Counted from the stretch's first letter, positions 1 to 5,792 are shown. The stretch is DNA of 21,308 bases from Dehalococcoidia bacterium (GCA_016783225.1 JADHWZ010000012.1:1-21308); one strand, 5' to 3'. Numbers and translations: made by a program. The notes: generated by a model not told the origin, from the sequence alone.

Positions 1-1
1 A

Positions 2-550
2 AAAGGGGTTATTACCGGCCGGAAGAAAACCTTACACCCGAGAAAACATGTTTTTATGGTAGCTCAGGGGACCAGGAGGATGTATGATTTCATAAACGAT
101 AACCCCAGCATGGAGAACTACCCTGCCTCCTATACTGAGAACCCATCTGTAATCGCCCAAAACGACAACATGATTTCCGTTAACACGATAATTGAAGTGG
201 ACCTCACCGGTCAGTGCAATGCGGAATACCTAGCTGGGTCTCAGTTTAGCGGTACAGGTGGGCAGCTTGATTTTGTGCGTGGGGCATTTGACTCCAAAGG
301 TGGAAAATCCATACAAGCTTTCTATTCCACGGCGAAAAGCGGCAAAGTTTCCCGAGTCGTGCCCCGCTTTGAACCGGGCACAGTGATTACCATTCCAAGG
401 ATGGACACTCATTATCTCGCTACTGAATACGGAGTAGTCAATCTGAAGGGGAAGTCTACGCGCGACAGGGCGCTGGATATCATCAGCATTGCCCACCCCA
501 AGTTTCGAGATGAGCTGCTACGGGAAGCGGAGAACATGTACCTTATTTGA
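2..550 (+). CDS. Acetyl-CoA hydrolase/4-hydroxybutyrate CoA-transferase family protein, C-terminal part (5' truncated)
   Basis: The reading frame is open from the left window edge, through an internal ATG at 56, to TGA at 548-550. The gene therefore starts outside the window and only about 182 C-terminal residues are seen. These carry hallmarks of the C-terminal domain of the acetyl-CoA hydrolase/transferase family: SGTGGQLDFVRGA (the glycine-rich GGQ-DF segment near the CoA site), IPRMDTHYLATEYG and VVNLKGKSTRDRA, ending in an AHPKFRDELL tail. Family members move CoA between acetyl-CoA or butyryl-CoA and acids such as 4-hydroxybutyrate, succinate or acetate in cytoplasmic fermentation pathways. 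The catalytic glutamate lies upstream of what is visible, so the acyl substrate cannot be told. The gene converges on the GYD gene at 647; no clear terminator is seen in the 96-base gap. Confidence 0.85.
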   Translation, partial: KGVITGRKKTLHPRKHVFMVAQGTRRMYDFINDNPSMENYPASYTENPSVIAQNDNMISVNTIIEVDLTGQCNAEYLAGSQFSGTGGQLDFVRGAFDSKGGKSIQAFYSTAKSGKVSRVVPRFEPGTVITIPRMDTHYLATEYGVVNLKGKSTRDRALDIISIAHPKFRDELLREAENMYLI

Positions 551-646
551 GCAAAGATAGTTCTACAGACGCCCTACGATTAAGACTATAAAACTAGCGT
601 TCAACATAAGGCTGCAGTTTTCGTATTACTAACTACCAAAGTGGGG

Positions 647-937
647 CTATTCTCTTTTTGTGGCAGCAATAAAGTCATCCAGAGTCTTCGCCGCCAGGGT
701 TTGTACTTGATCAACTCCTCGTCCGGTAAGATTTAATGCTACTTTGAATATAGCATCATCATTCGGAGCTTCAAATATGTTGATGAAGTCATACTGTCCC
801 AGAGTAGCATACTGGGCCAGTATTTTTACCCCCATAGCCTCAATCGCGCGGTTGTTGGTTTTAATCCGTGCCGGGTCTTCTTTGATAGCCTGCCTACCTT
901 CAGTAGAGACATTCGTGAGCGCGATGTAGATTGGCAT
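647..937 (-). CDS. GYD domain protein
   Basis: A 96-residue protein starting MPIYIALTNVSTEGRQ. The ATG at 937 is chosen over the longer frame (to 1009) because a strong Shine-Dalgarno, AAGGAGG on the minus strand at about 942-949, sits a few bases upstream, and because the extra N-terminal residues would overlap the promoter and inverted repeat. The body (TLGQYDFINIFEAPNDDAIFKVAL...LTGRGVDQVQTLAA) matches GYD-domain proteins, a small ferredoxin-like alpha/beta family named for its conserved GxYD element, here GQYDF. Biochemical function of the family is unknown; many members are single-domain cytoplasmic proteins of about 95-100 residues, the size seen here. It appears monocistronic with its own promoter. 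Confidence 0.82.
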   Translation of the reverse strand: MPIYIALTNVSTEGRQAIKEDPARIKTNNRAIEAMGVKILAQYATLGQYDFINIFEAPNDDAIFKVALNLTGRGVDQVQTLAAKTLDDFIAATKRE

Positions 938-962
938 AACCCCCTCCTTAAATGAAACGTTG

Positions 963-994
963 CTGACATCTTGACCAGATTTGCTTGATGTCAG
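963..994. promoter_or_regulatory. Inverted repeat in the leader of the GYD gene (operator or hairpin)
   Basis: Perfect 8-base arms CTGACATC (963-970) and GATGTCAG (987-994) separated by 16 bases. The repeat begins directly next to the -10 box and covers the predicted transcription start, so it could be a repressor operator or an mRNA hairpin ahead of the ribosome binding site at about 942-949. Confidence 0.5.
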
Positions 995-1023
995 TGTATA
1001 GCTTATCACAAAGTAAATGCCAA
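995..1023 (-). promoter_or_regulatory. Sigma70-type promoter of the GYD gene
   Basis: On the minus strand a -35 TTGGCA (1018-1023) is separated by exactly 17 bases from a -10 TATACA (995-1000). Transcription would start near 988 and give a leader of about 50 bases before the ATG at 937. Seen directly; the promoter role is inferred from consensus match and spacing. Confidence 0.6.
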
Positions 1024-1192
1024 AACTAGTGGCAATCTTGCGCCTGCTCGAACAAACAAGTCATCGGATTGTGCAGGGGATGGTGCCGCTCCACTACTGA
1101 TACTCTGAGGTTTCCCTACGATGGCTTTCTTCCTCGCGTTCTTATTGTTCTTGGTTTGAAGAGACTGAGGCTGGATTTGACCCAAGAAGCTC

Positions 1193-1258
1193 AAGGATAT
1201 TGAAGACGCCATTCATTTTGCCCTGGGACTTGAATGAACTACTTGCTGCAACTGAGAG
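1193..1258. repeat. Repeat module R1, copy 1
   Basis: This 66-base segment recurs at 3460-3525 in the same orientation with only two mismatches by eye. In the + direction both copies end a frame reading KDIEDAI(H/D)FALGLE followed by TGA, which could be the 3' tail of a lost gene. Neither copy has an intact frame upstream (copy 1 has a stop at 1178-1180). Confidence 0.85.
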
Positions 1259-1319
1259 GACAGCCACACAGAGCCTGTCTGTAGTTGATGGTGACCTGCA
1301 CAACCTGGGTCATGACCTC

Positions 1320-1381
1320 GGGGTATATTGCGGGGGTTGCTGGCCAGGAGACCGCAAGTAGGGATGCCGATGTTGACAATG
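1320..1381. repeat. Repeat module R3, copy 1 (left of hicBA)
   Basis: Direct repeat of 2183-2246. The shared core runs from GGGGTATA through TTGCGGGGG, TGCTGGCCAG and ATGCCGATG; about 85% identity by eye over the best 52 bases, with a 2-base gap near the left end. The two copies lie on either side of hicBA. Confidence 0.7.
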
Positions 1382-1608
1382 GGAGAACACGGCGGGGTCA
1401 ATACCTTGGCTCACCGGTACACCGATACAATAGGTTTGTGACGGGCGGGAAGCCGCGGCGTCTGCTTCAGGGCCGACGCTCGTGGGTGGGCCAGACTGCG
1501 TGGTCCCAACGTCAGGATTGGAGCTGCGAGGTGTCCCGGGGAAACGGTGTGGGGTGGGTTTGAGGGAGCGTATGCCTCACACGCGAGGGTATGGAGGGTC
1601 AGCCGGTG

Positions 1609-1617
1609 TGATATAAT
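1609..1617 (+). promoter_or_regulatory. Extended -10 promoter of hicBA
   Basis: TGATATAAT is a perfect -10 TATAAT (1612-1617) with the TG extension at 1609-1610. No convincing -35 is seen, as is common for extended -10 promoters. Transcription would start near 1624, about 20 bases before the hicB ATG, with Shine-Dalgarno GGAGG at 1634-1638. HicB-type antitoxins usually repress their own promoter; no operator was identified here. Confidence 0.6.
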
Positions 1618-1643
1618 GAGGTGCAGGCCAACTGGAGGGTGAA

Positions 1644-1871
1644 ATGCGAGTCTACAGTTACACGGTTATCTTCGAGCCTGTTAAAGAGGGTGGGTATAAT
1701 GTTGCTGTCCCGGCGATCCCCGAAATCTGCACTTTTGGAGAAACGGTAGAAGAGGCAAGGGCTATGGCTGAGGATGCGATAAGGTGCTACCTGGAGAGTG
1801 CTTTGAAGGAAAGGGAGCCGATTCCCGAAGACAAAGAGCCATCTGTTGAACGGGTAGCAGTACGCGTGTAG
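1644..1871 (+). CDS. hicB: HicB family antitoxin
   Basis: A 75-residue protein, MRVYSYTVIFEPVKEGGYNV..., with the compact HicB-like fold signature: YTVIFEP(x)EGGY-V-VPAIPE at the N-terminus, then GETVEEARAMAEDAIRCYLES, as in type II antitoxins that neutralise HicA mRNA interferases. The short form lacks the C-terminal DNA-binding domain found in longer HicB proteins, so autoregulation is less certain. The ATG at 1644 is supported by GGAGG six bases upstream and by the promoter at 1609-1617. hicA follows after one base, so the order is antitoxin first and translation is probably coupled. The pair sits between the two R3 repeats. Confidence 0.85.
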   Translation: MRVYSYTVIFEPVKEGGYNVAVPAIPEICTFGETVEEARAMAEDAIRCYLESALKEREPIPEDKEPSVERVAVRV

Positions 1872-1872
1872 T

Positions 1873-2106
1873 ATGCCAGCTCTCCCAACGCTGAAGGGTG
1901 GTGAGGTCCTACGGGCGCTGCTCAAAGCTGGCTTCTACATTCATCACCAAAGAGGAAGCCACGCTCGTCTATTTCACCAATCTCGGTCGGCACTTAGAGT
2001 GACTGTACCTACTCGTAACAAGGACCTTCCTGAAAAGACTTTGCGAGGAATCCTGAAACAAGCTGACCTAACGGACAAGGAGTTTCTCGCCCTGCATAGA
2101 AGTTAG
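1873..2106 (+). CDS. hicA: HicA family mRNA interferase toxin
   Basis: A 77-residue protein with the HicA double-stranded-RNA-binding-like fold: LKGGEVLRALLKAGFYIHHQRGSHARLFH. The GSH-R segment holds the conserved catalytic histidine (about residue 30). It is followed by a basic strand RVTVPTRNKDLPEKTLRGILKQADL, the typical VPxHxxxLxxGTLRxILKQAGL region, except that the usual histidine after VP is replaced by TRN. HicA toxins cleave mRNA and stop translation until bound by HicB. It begins one base after the hicB stop, consistent with a two-gene operon. The start has no separate Shine-Dalgarno and relies on coupling. Length is normal. Confidence 0.88.
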   Translation: MPALPTLKGGEVLRALLKAGFYIHHQRGSHARLFHQSRSALRVTVPTRNKDLPEKTLRGILKQADLTDKEFLALHRS

Positions 2107-2182
2107 GTATGGTGTGAGGCTAACGTATGTGGTGGTCGTTTGATTCCCGCGTGAAGGGAAAGGATTGTTGTTGGGGTAGATT

Positions 2183-2246
2183 GGGGGTATAGATTGCGGG
2201 GGGTGCTGGCCAGCAGAGCGGAAGCAGGCATGCCGATGCTGGCAAG
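2183..2246. repeat. Repeat module R3, copy 2 (right of hicBA)
   Basis: Direct repeat of 1320-1381, with the same order of conserved blocks (GGGGTATA, TTGCGGGGG, TGCTGGCCAG, ATGCCGATG). With copy 1 it brackets hicBA. Confidence 0.7.
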
Positions 2247-2305
2247 AGGCAAGCTAAGATGAGGCCCTCCAAGGAGCAGTCACCACGGTTAACCGCACTT
2301 CGCTG

Positions 2306-2470
2306 TTTCCGTGCGAGTCACCCGCCTTCGGGTGACCGCCCTACAACTGAACTGCCAAGAGTCCCGCGCCGTCACCCTTCTGACGACGTCTTGCAGTCGA
2401 AAGCCCATAATGGCCCCGTGTTTCACATGACTGCCAGCTTTCTTGAACTCGGTGCGAAGGCAGTGAAGGC
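2306..2470. repeat. Repeat module R2, copy 1 (one side of the HhH-GPD gene)
   Basis: Direct repeat of about 3271-3430. Shared blocks in order: CGAGTCACCCGCCTTCGGG with its hairpin, GTGACCGCCCTACAACTG, CCCTTCT, TCGAAAGCC, GTTTCACAT, ACTGCCAGCT and AAGGCAGTGA; intervening bases diverge and carry small indels. The hairpin has perfect 8-base arms GTCACCCG (2317-2324) and CGGGTGAC (2329-2336) around CCTT. Confidence 0.8.
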
Positions 2471-2508
2471 GGAGCTTCGACCTCGGCTATCCGCTCGGCC
2501 TGTGTTGG

Positions 2509-3243
2509 TCACTGCTCTATTTCGTATCTGTACAGGCTTTGATCAAGATCCAGAGGCCTCACGTCCATGAGTATGGCAGCAAGCTGGTAGACGGTCCGCT
2601 TCTCTTTGTATGAGTATCTGTCACTGTCGATCCCCGCTCTACCTAACAACTCTCCCCGCATGAATTTGTCCACTGCGAACGCGTCCCAGTTGCCAACCAA
2701 CACACGGTAGTAATCAGCTGTTTTGTGTGCTACTCCATCCAACTCCATTAAGCTGTCCCTATTCTTTTCTGGCGAGCCGCTTTTCCAATCTGATTCAAGC
2801 CAGTTAGAAAGACGAGCAAATGTGTCTATTCCCTTGGTGTAGAAAAACAAAGCGTGTTTGTATAACCGTGCTTGTTCTTCCGCACCATTCCAAGGTCTCT
2901 CAGTCTTATCATTTGTTAGTAGGTTTCGCGCCCCCACGCTATTAATAAGACCCAATAATCCAGAGACAGTAGCAGCTTGTTTTGGGTACATGTTCTTAAT
3001 ATATCTAACTCGTGGACGAACATGCGTCCCGTATCGCCACCTTACCTGCATTACCGCATCGACTATGACACGGCCGACATGCGCACTAGGCGCCCCTTTT
3101 CCTATCACTTTGAGGCCTTGGGAGTTTAAGTATCTGACCAACTTCCCTGCCTCGGCTTGCAATTGGACGAATCTTGTTGGGCCTTGGAGATGATACCGCA
3201 TGTACTTGTGCAGATTGGCGACTTCCGTGTGTTCTGGTTTCAT
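2509..3243 (-). CDS. HhH-GPD-like DNA glycosylase-fold protein
   Basis: A 244-residue protein not recognised as a named family. Residues 164-196, SLMELDGVAHKTADYYRVLV...DAFAVDKFMR, resemble the helix-hairpin-helix and catalytic segment of HhH-GPD DNA glycosylases (endonuclease III pattern LPGVGxKTA...xVDTHV). By that alignment Lys174 matches the Schiff-base lysine of EndoIII and Asp192 the essential aspartate. No cysteine cluster for an Fe-S centre follows. The N-terminal 150 residues are helical and basic (RWRYGTHVRPRVRYIKNMYPKQ) and unrecognised. The ATG at 3243 has AAGGAGGT upstream on the minus strand at 3254-3261, a slightly long spacing. The gene lies between the two direct copies of R2. 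A base-excision or DNA-binding role is inference. Confidence 0.6.
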   Translation of the reverse strand: MKPEHTEVANLHKYMRYHLQGPTRFVQLQAEAGKLVRYLNSQGLKVIGKGAPSAHVGRVIVDAVMQVRWRYGTHVRPRVRYIKNMYPKQAATVSGLLGLINSVGARNLLTNDKTERPWNGAEEQARLYKHALFFYTKGIDTFARLSNWLESDWKSGSPEKNRDSLMELDGVAHKTADYYRVLVGNWDAFAVDKFMRGELLGRAGIDSDRYSYKEKRTVYQLAAILMDVRPLDLDQSLYRYEIEQ

Positions 3244-3270
3244 GTTATCGTTGTACCTCCTTCCAAACCC

Positions 3271-3430
3271 GTTCCGTACGAGTCACCCGCCTTCGGGTGA
3301 CCGCCCTACAACTGGACTGCCAGGACTCCCACACCACCACCCTTCTCCCAACGTCCTTCCTCGAAAGCCAACAATCATCCTTTGTTTCACATCACTGCCA
3401 GCTACCTTCAACCCGGCCCAAAGGCAGTGA
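3271..3430. repeat. Repeat module R2, copy 2 (other side of the HhH-GPD gene)
   Basis: Direct repeat of 2306-2470. It carries the same hairpin, GTCACCCG (3282-3289), CCTT, CGGGTGAC (3294-3301), and the same downstream blocks ending AAGGCAGTGA. Just after it is a second, related perfect hairpin, GTCACCTG (3432-3439), TGGG, CAGGTGAC (3444-3451), absent from copy 1. Confidence 0.8.
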
Positions 3431-3431
3431 G

Positions 3432-3451
3432 GTCACCTGTGGGCAGGTGAC
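3432..3451. repeat. Hairpin between R2 copy 2 and R1 copy 2
   Basis: Perfect 8-base arms around a TGGG loop. Sequence is close to the R2 hairpin (GTCACC-G / C-GGTGAC), suggesting a duplicated folding unit. There is no T-run after it on either strand, so it is not called a terminator. Confidence 0.6.
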
Positions 3452-3459
3452 TCCCACAG

Positions 3460-3525
3460 AAGGATATTGAAGACGCCATTGATTTTGCCCTGGGACTTGA
3501 ATGAATTACTTGCTGCAACTGAGAG
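3460..3525. repeat. Repeat module R1, copy 2
   Basis: Matches 1193-1258 at 64 of 66 bases by eye, from AAGGATATTGAAGACGCC through TTGCTGCAACTGAGAG. It lies 38 bases beyond the 3' end of the DnaJ_C/HhH gene. Confidence 0.85.
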
Positions 3526-3562
3526 CGGAGGCTGCCACTGTGTTTCTGATGGGCTGTGCCGT

Positions 3563-4516
3563 TTACGGTATTAGATCGAGGTGTCCGAATTTGGTGGCAA
3601 AGTGTACGTCGAACAAGTGCACTCTGCGAATGTGCATTTCGCAGTAGGACCAAAAGACTGTGTCAAAGAAGCTAAGGGGTATGTGGAAGATGTGAAGCTG
3701 AGCTTCCAGCTGGTCGATGGTGATTCCTCCCCATGTCAGCAGCGCTTTGACCCAGCGTTCCACCTTTATAGCCTCGCCTGCGAGGTTCTTAACTACGTAG
3801 TTCGCGTTAGGCTCCCTGATGAATGGCAACCTTTGGCTGCGCAGGGTGTCTATGTCGGTCTTGTCCAAGTGCGACCCTTGACGTTTGCCCTGGAAGACGC
3901 CGTTACAGAAGCTCTCGTCGCTTGGGAAGCCGGAGAGCCAGTTCGCTATGCGATGTACGGCGTGCCATTTCTTCTGGGCCCGTGGCGGAACTGGGCGACC
4001 ATGCAGCTTTTCCATGAACCCCTTTAGGCTCTCGGTGTCAAGGCGGCTGAAGGCTTGGTAATCGAGGCGTGATATTTCACCTGCATTCTTGTTCATAAAC
4101 CCTTTTGTCGCCTTGCGGCTCATGCCGCTTACCCATACGGCCCAGACGGCACGTTCGAAGAAAAGGGGTCTTGTTATCGGCTTGGGGCTGGACCGTAGGT
4201 CGACGTACCGCTGCACGTCTGGGTTGGTGCGCCCGCCGATGTCATGAAGACAGGTCTCGAAGATCAGGCGTATGTCCGTGCCGGCTGAGGGGTTGGCGTC
4301 TTGGGTGGGGGCAATCCTGATTCGGACCAGTATGTCACCGGGGCACCCATCGGTTGTGTCGAGCGCGTTGCGTAAGCGTACCATGGTCCCCGCGGTGACC
4401 ATGGGGGGTATCTTGACCTCCAGGTTTCTGCTGTTCCTTGTCAGTACCTTCCTGGTACCGGCTATGGCCTCGAATTCCCGTATGGTGAGCTCGTATGTCA
4501 CGTGAGTGTTCGACAT
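3563..4516 (-). CDS. DnaJ C-terminal domain fused to an HhH-GPD-like domain
   Basis: A 317-residue protein with what looks like a new domain combination. Residues 6-69 (YELTIREFEAIAGTRKVL, then NLEVKIPPMVTAGTMVRLR, then PGDILVRIRI) follow the beta-strand order of the DnaJ/CbpA C-terminal substrate-binding domain, with no J domain before it. Residues 115-297 resemble HhH-GPD-superfamily proteins: FFERAVWAVWVSGMSRKATKGF, then NANYVVKNLAGEAIKVERWVKALL, where the usual catalytic aspartate is replaced by Glu253, and a tail FFDTVFWSYCEMHI like that of other members. The start at 4516 has no clear Shine-Dalgarno but follows an extended -10 by about 25 bases, so it may be near-leaderless. It neighbours a second HhH-GPD-like gene and the WYL regulator. 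Function unknown; domain calls are from pattern recognition only. Confidence 0.6.
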   Translation of the reverse strand: MSNTHVTYELTIREFEAIAGTRKVLTRNSRNLEVKIPPMVTAGTMVRLRNALDTTDGCPGDILVRIRIAPTQDANPSAGTDIRLIFETCLHDIGGRTNPDVQRYVDLRSSPKPITRPLFFERAVWAVWVSGMSRKATKGFMNKNAGEISRLDYQAFSRLDTESLKGFMEKLHGRPVPPRAQKKWHAVHRIANWLSGFPSDESFCNGVFQGKRQGSHLDKTDIDTLRSQRLPFIREPNANYVVKNLAGEAIKVERWVKALLTWGGITIDQLEAQLHIFHIPLSFFDTVFWSYCEMHIRRVHLFDVHFATKFGHLDLIP

Positions 4517-4548
4517 GTCCGTTTAATGCCGTCCGAGGCTTGGTCAGC

Positions 4549-4557
4549 ATTGTAGCA
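4549..4557 (-). promoter_or_regulatory. Extended -10 promoter of the DnaJ_C/HhH gene
   Basis: On the minus strand TGCTACAAT: a -10 TACAAT (4549-4554) with TG extension. No good -35 hexamer is visible. The predicted start of transcription is roughly 25 bases before the ATG at 4516. Confidence 0.45.
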
Positions 4558-4691
4558 TAGCTTTCTTGCGTGTGCGAGCCAAGTGGCTGACGGTTTCGGC
4601 TCGCGAGTCAGAAGAAAGCCAGTCAACGGTTCCTACTAATGGCCGGAACTGTGTGTCCTTGAATGCAGTCTGCAATATTCTAGGATGTTCG

Positions 4692-4712
4692 TGTGACAGC
4701 TAGATTGTCACA
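4692..4712. promoter_or_regulatory. Palindrome after the WYL regulator gene (candidate operator)
   Basis: TGTGACA (4692-4698), 7 bases, TGTCACA (4706-4712), perfect arms. It lies directly after the stop of the WYL gene (4717) and about 135 bases upstream of the -10 of the DnaJ_C/HhH gene. It shares the GTGACA/TGTCAC half-sites with the palindrome at 5773-5792 on the other side of the regulator gene. Confidence 0.5.
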
Positions 4713-4716
4713 AATG

Positions 4717-5691
4717 CTATTTGCTCTTGTAGACCTCCAGCGTTGCCTGGGCTGCTCGGGCTATTCTTTCGCGGAGCTCCTTGGGTTCCAGCACCTCGAC
4801 CTTCTCTCCCCAGCCCAGTATGAAGGCATAGAGCTCTACTGTAAGATCCAGCTTCATAGACACTACTGCCGATCCGTCAAGCTGCATCTGCGTAACCTGG
4901 GTGGGATGCCATTGAGTCTCTTGTGCTATTGGGGCTATGGCCGCATCGAACTTCAGTTTGACCGTCCGCACCCTCCTCTGGGTCGTGATTCCCCATGACG
5001 AACCCAGGTATTCATTGGCATCGAAACCCTCCGGCACCGTGTACTCCTCATCGAGCAATTCAATGCTCTCAATGCGCTCTATCTTGAAGGTTCGGATAGA
5101 GTCTGTGAGGCGGCACCTGGCGATGACATAGGTGCCGCGCTCCAGTGCCCCGGGCTGTATGAAGTACGGCTCGATGATGCGCTCCTTCAGAGGCTCGTTC
5201 AGCGGGCGGTACCGGATCCTGGCGCAGCGCCCATCCCGCCAGGCTGTGCCAATATCCCCAAGAGCACGGTAGAAGGCCTCGTCTTTCTTCTGCCTCTGCA
5301 TCCATTCGATATCCTTGCGTATCTGGTCTCCGAACGGCCCTGGAACGAGGGAATTTAACTTCATGAAGGCCGTGGCAATGCTCGGGTTGTACGCGTTGCT
5401 GTAGCCGAGCAGCAGCCTGGAGGCAAGGAACAAGGTCATCGCCTCCGGCAGGCTGAGGTGGATCGGTGGCAAGAAGTAGCCTTCCTCAATGCCTCGCATA
5501 CCTCCCTTTGCCTCCCAGATGGGTATGTGGAGCACCTCCTGCAGCGTGTGCAGGTCACGGTAGGTCTGCCTCTTGCTCACCTGGCACAAGCGCGCTATCT
5601 CGCCTACCGGCAGGCCGCTTGTGCGGCTCTGGTACAGGAGGTGCATGACATTGAACAGGCGTGCCAACCTGTCATATTTCTCGCCTCTCAT
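4717..5691 (-). CDS. WYL-domain transcriptional regulator
   Basis: A 324-residue DNA-binding regulator. The ATG at 5691 (MRGEKYDRLARLFNVMHLL) is preferred over the upstream frame because AGGAGG lies five bases before it and the extra residues are atypical. Residues 27-52, LPVGEIARLCQVSKRQTYRDLHTLQE, form the helix-turn-helix of the HTH_11/DeoR-like winged helix. Residues about 155-230 (ARIRYRPL...IEPYFIQPGALERGTYVIARCRLTDSIRTFKIERI) form the WYL effector domain, with TYV at the signature position. A C-terminal WCX-like extension follows. WYL domains sense ligands such as nucleic-acid fragments or nucleotides, and such regulators often control stress or defence genes. It is divergent from the AAA+ cluster, with a shared intergenic palindrome, so it may control both directions. 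Confidence 0.88.
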   Translation of the reverse strand: MRGEKYDRLARLFNVMHLLYQSRTSGLPVGEIARLCQVSKRQTYRDLHTLQEVLHIPIWEAKGGMRGIEEGYFLPPIHLSLPEAMTLFLASRLLLGYSNAYNPSIATAFMKLNSLVPGPFGDQIRKDIEWMQRQKKDEAFYRALGDIGTAWRDGRCARIRYRPLNEPLKERIIEPYFIQPGALERGTYVIARCRLTDSIRTFKIERIESIELLDEEYTVPEGFDANEYLGSSWGITTQRRVRTVKLKFDAAIAPIAQETQWHPTQVTQMQLDGSAVVSMKLDLTVELYAFILGWGEKVEVLEPKELRERIARAAQATLEVYKSK

Positions 5692-5727
5692 AGCTCCTCC
5701 TATACCGTGACTATTACGCTTAGGAGA

Positions 5728-5733
5728 ATTATA
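5728..5733 (-). promoter_or_regulatory. -10 element of the WYL regulator gene
   Basis: A perfect TATAAT on the minus strand, giving a start of transcription about 28 bases before the ATG at 5691. No matching -35 hexamer at 16-18 bases, so an activator or weak promoter is possible. The palindrome at 5773-5792 lies about 40 bases upstream of it. Confidence 0.45.
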
Positions 5734-5772
5734 GCACCGATGGCAAGTCCTTCTCGCAAGATTTGCCACAAA

Positions 5773-5792
5773 AGTGACAGAGGGCTGTCACT
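5773..5792. promoter_or_regulatory. Palindrome between the WYL regulator and AAA+ genes (candidate operator)
   Basis: AGTGACAG (5773-5780), AGGG, CTGTCACT (5785-5792): perfect 8-base arms. It lies in the divergent intergenic region, about 82 bases upstream of the WYL start and about 104 bases upstream of the AAA+ start, a suitable place for an operator of the WYL regulator. The GTGACA half-site recurs at 4692-4712 with a spacer one base longer. Confidence 0.55.

Larger units (their letters stand above)
1024..1611. other. Long intergenic stretch holding repeat modules R1 and R3
   Basis: No supportable gene was found over these 588 bases; open frames here are short, lack ribosome binding sites and resemble nothing known. 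The stretch holds one copy each of R1 (1193-1258) and R3 (1320-1381). The part from about 1390 to 1600 is GC-rich and shows no recognised structure apart from GCCTCACAC at 1574-1582, which pairs with a complementary copy beyond hicA. Confidence 0.6.
2107..2508. other. Intergenic stretch with repeat modules R3 and R2
   Basis: No supportable gene in these 402 bases. The stretch contains GTGTGAGGC at 2112-2120 (inverted partner at 1574-1582), R3 copy 2 at 2183-2246 and R2 copy 1 at 2306-2470. The open frame over 2259-2570 + has no ribosome binding site and overlaps the repeat, so it is not called. Confidence 0.6.

Noticed and set aside
1006..1212. Minus-strand ORF of 68 codons upstream of the GYD gene
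   Set aside because: It runs through the GYD promoter and part of repeat R1, with no ribosome binding site; the MASSIS N-terminus it shares with a frame near 3475 is simply the R1 repeat read backwards.
2317..2336. R2 hairpin as an intrinsic terminator for hicBA or the HhH-GPD gene
   Set aside because: Strong stem but no T-run on either strand, and the second copy at 3282-3301 lies upstream of the HhH-GPD gene, where a terminator for it makes no sense.
2259..2570. + strand ORF of 103 codons left of the HhH-GPD gene
   Set aside because: It consists largely of repeat R2 and overlaps the 3' end of the HhH-GPD gene; low-complexity translation and no Shine-Dalgarno.
2306..3430. Integron attC sites flanking the HhH-GPD gene
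   Set aside because: The repeats contain a hairpin, but no attC core (GTTRRRY/RYYYAAC) pair was seen and no integrase is present; described as a repeat-bounded cassette instead.
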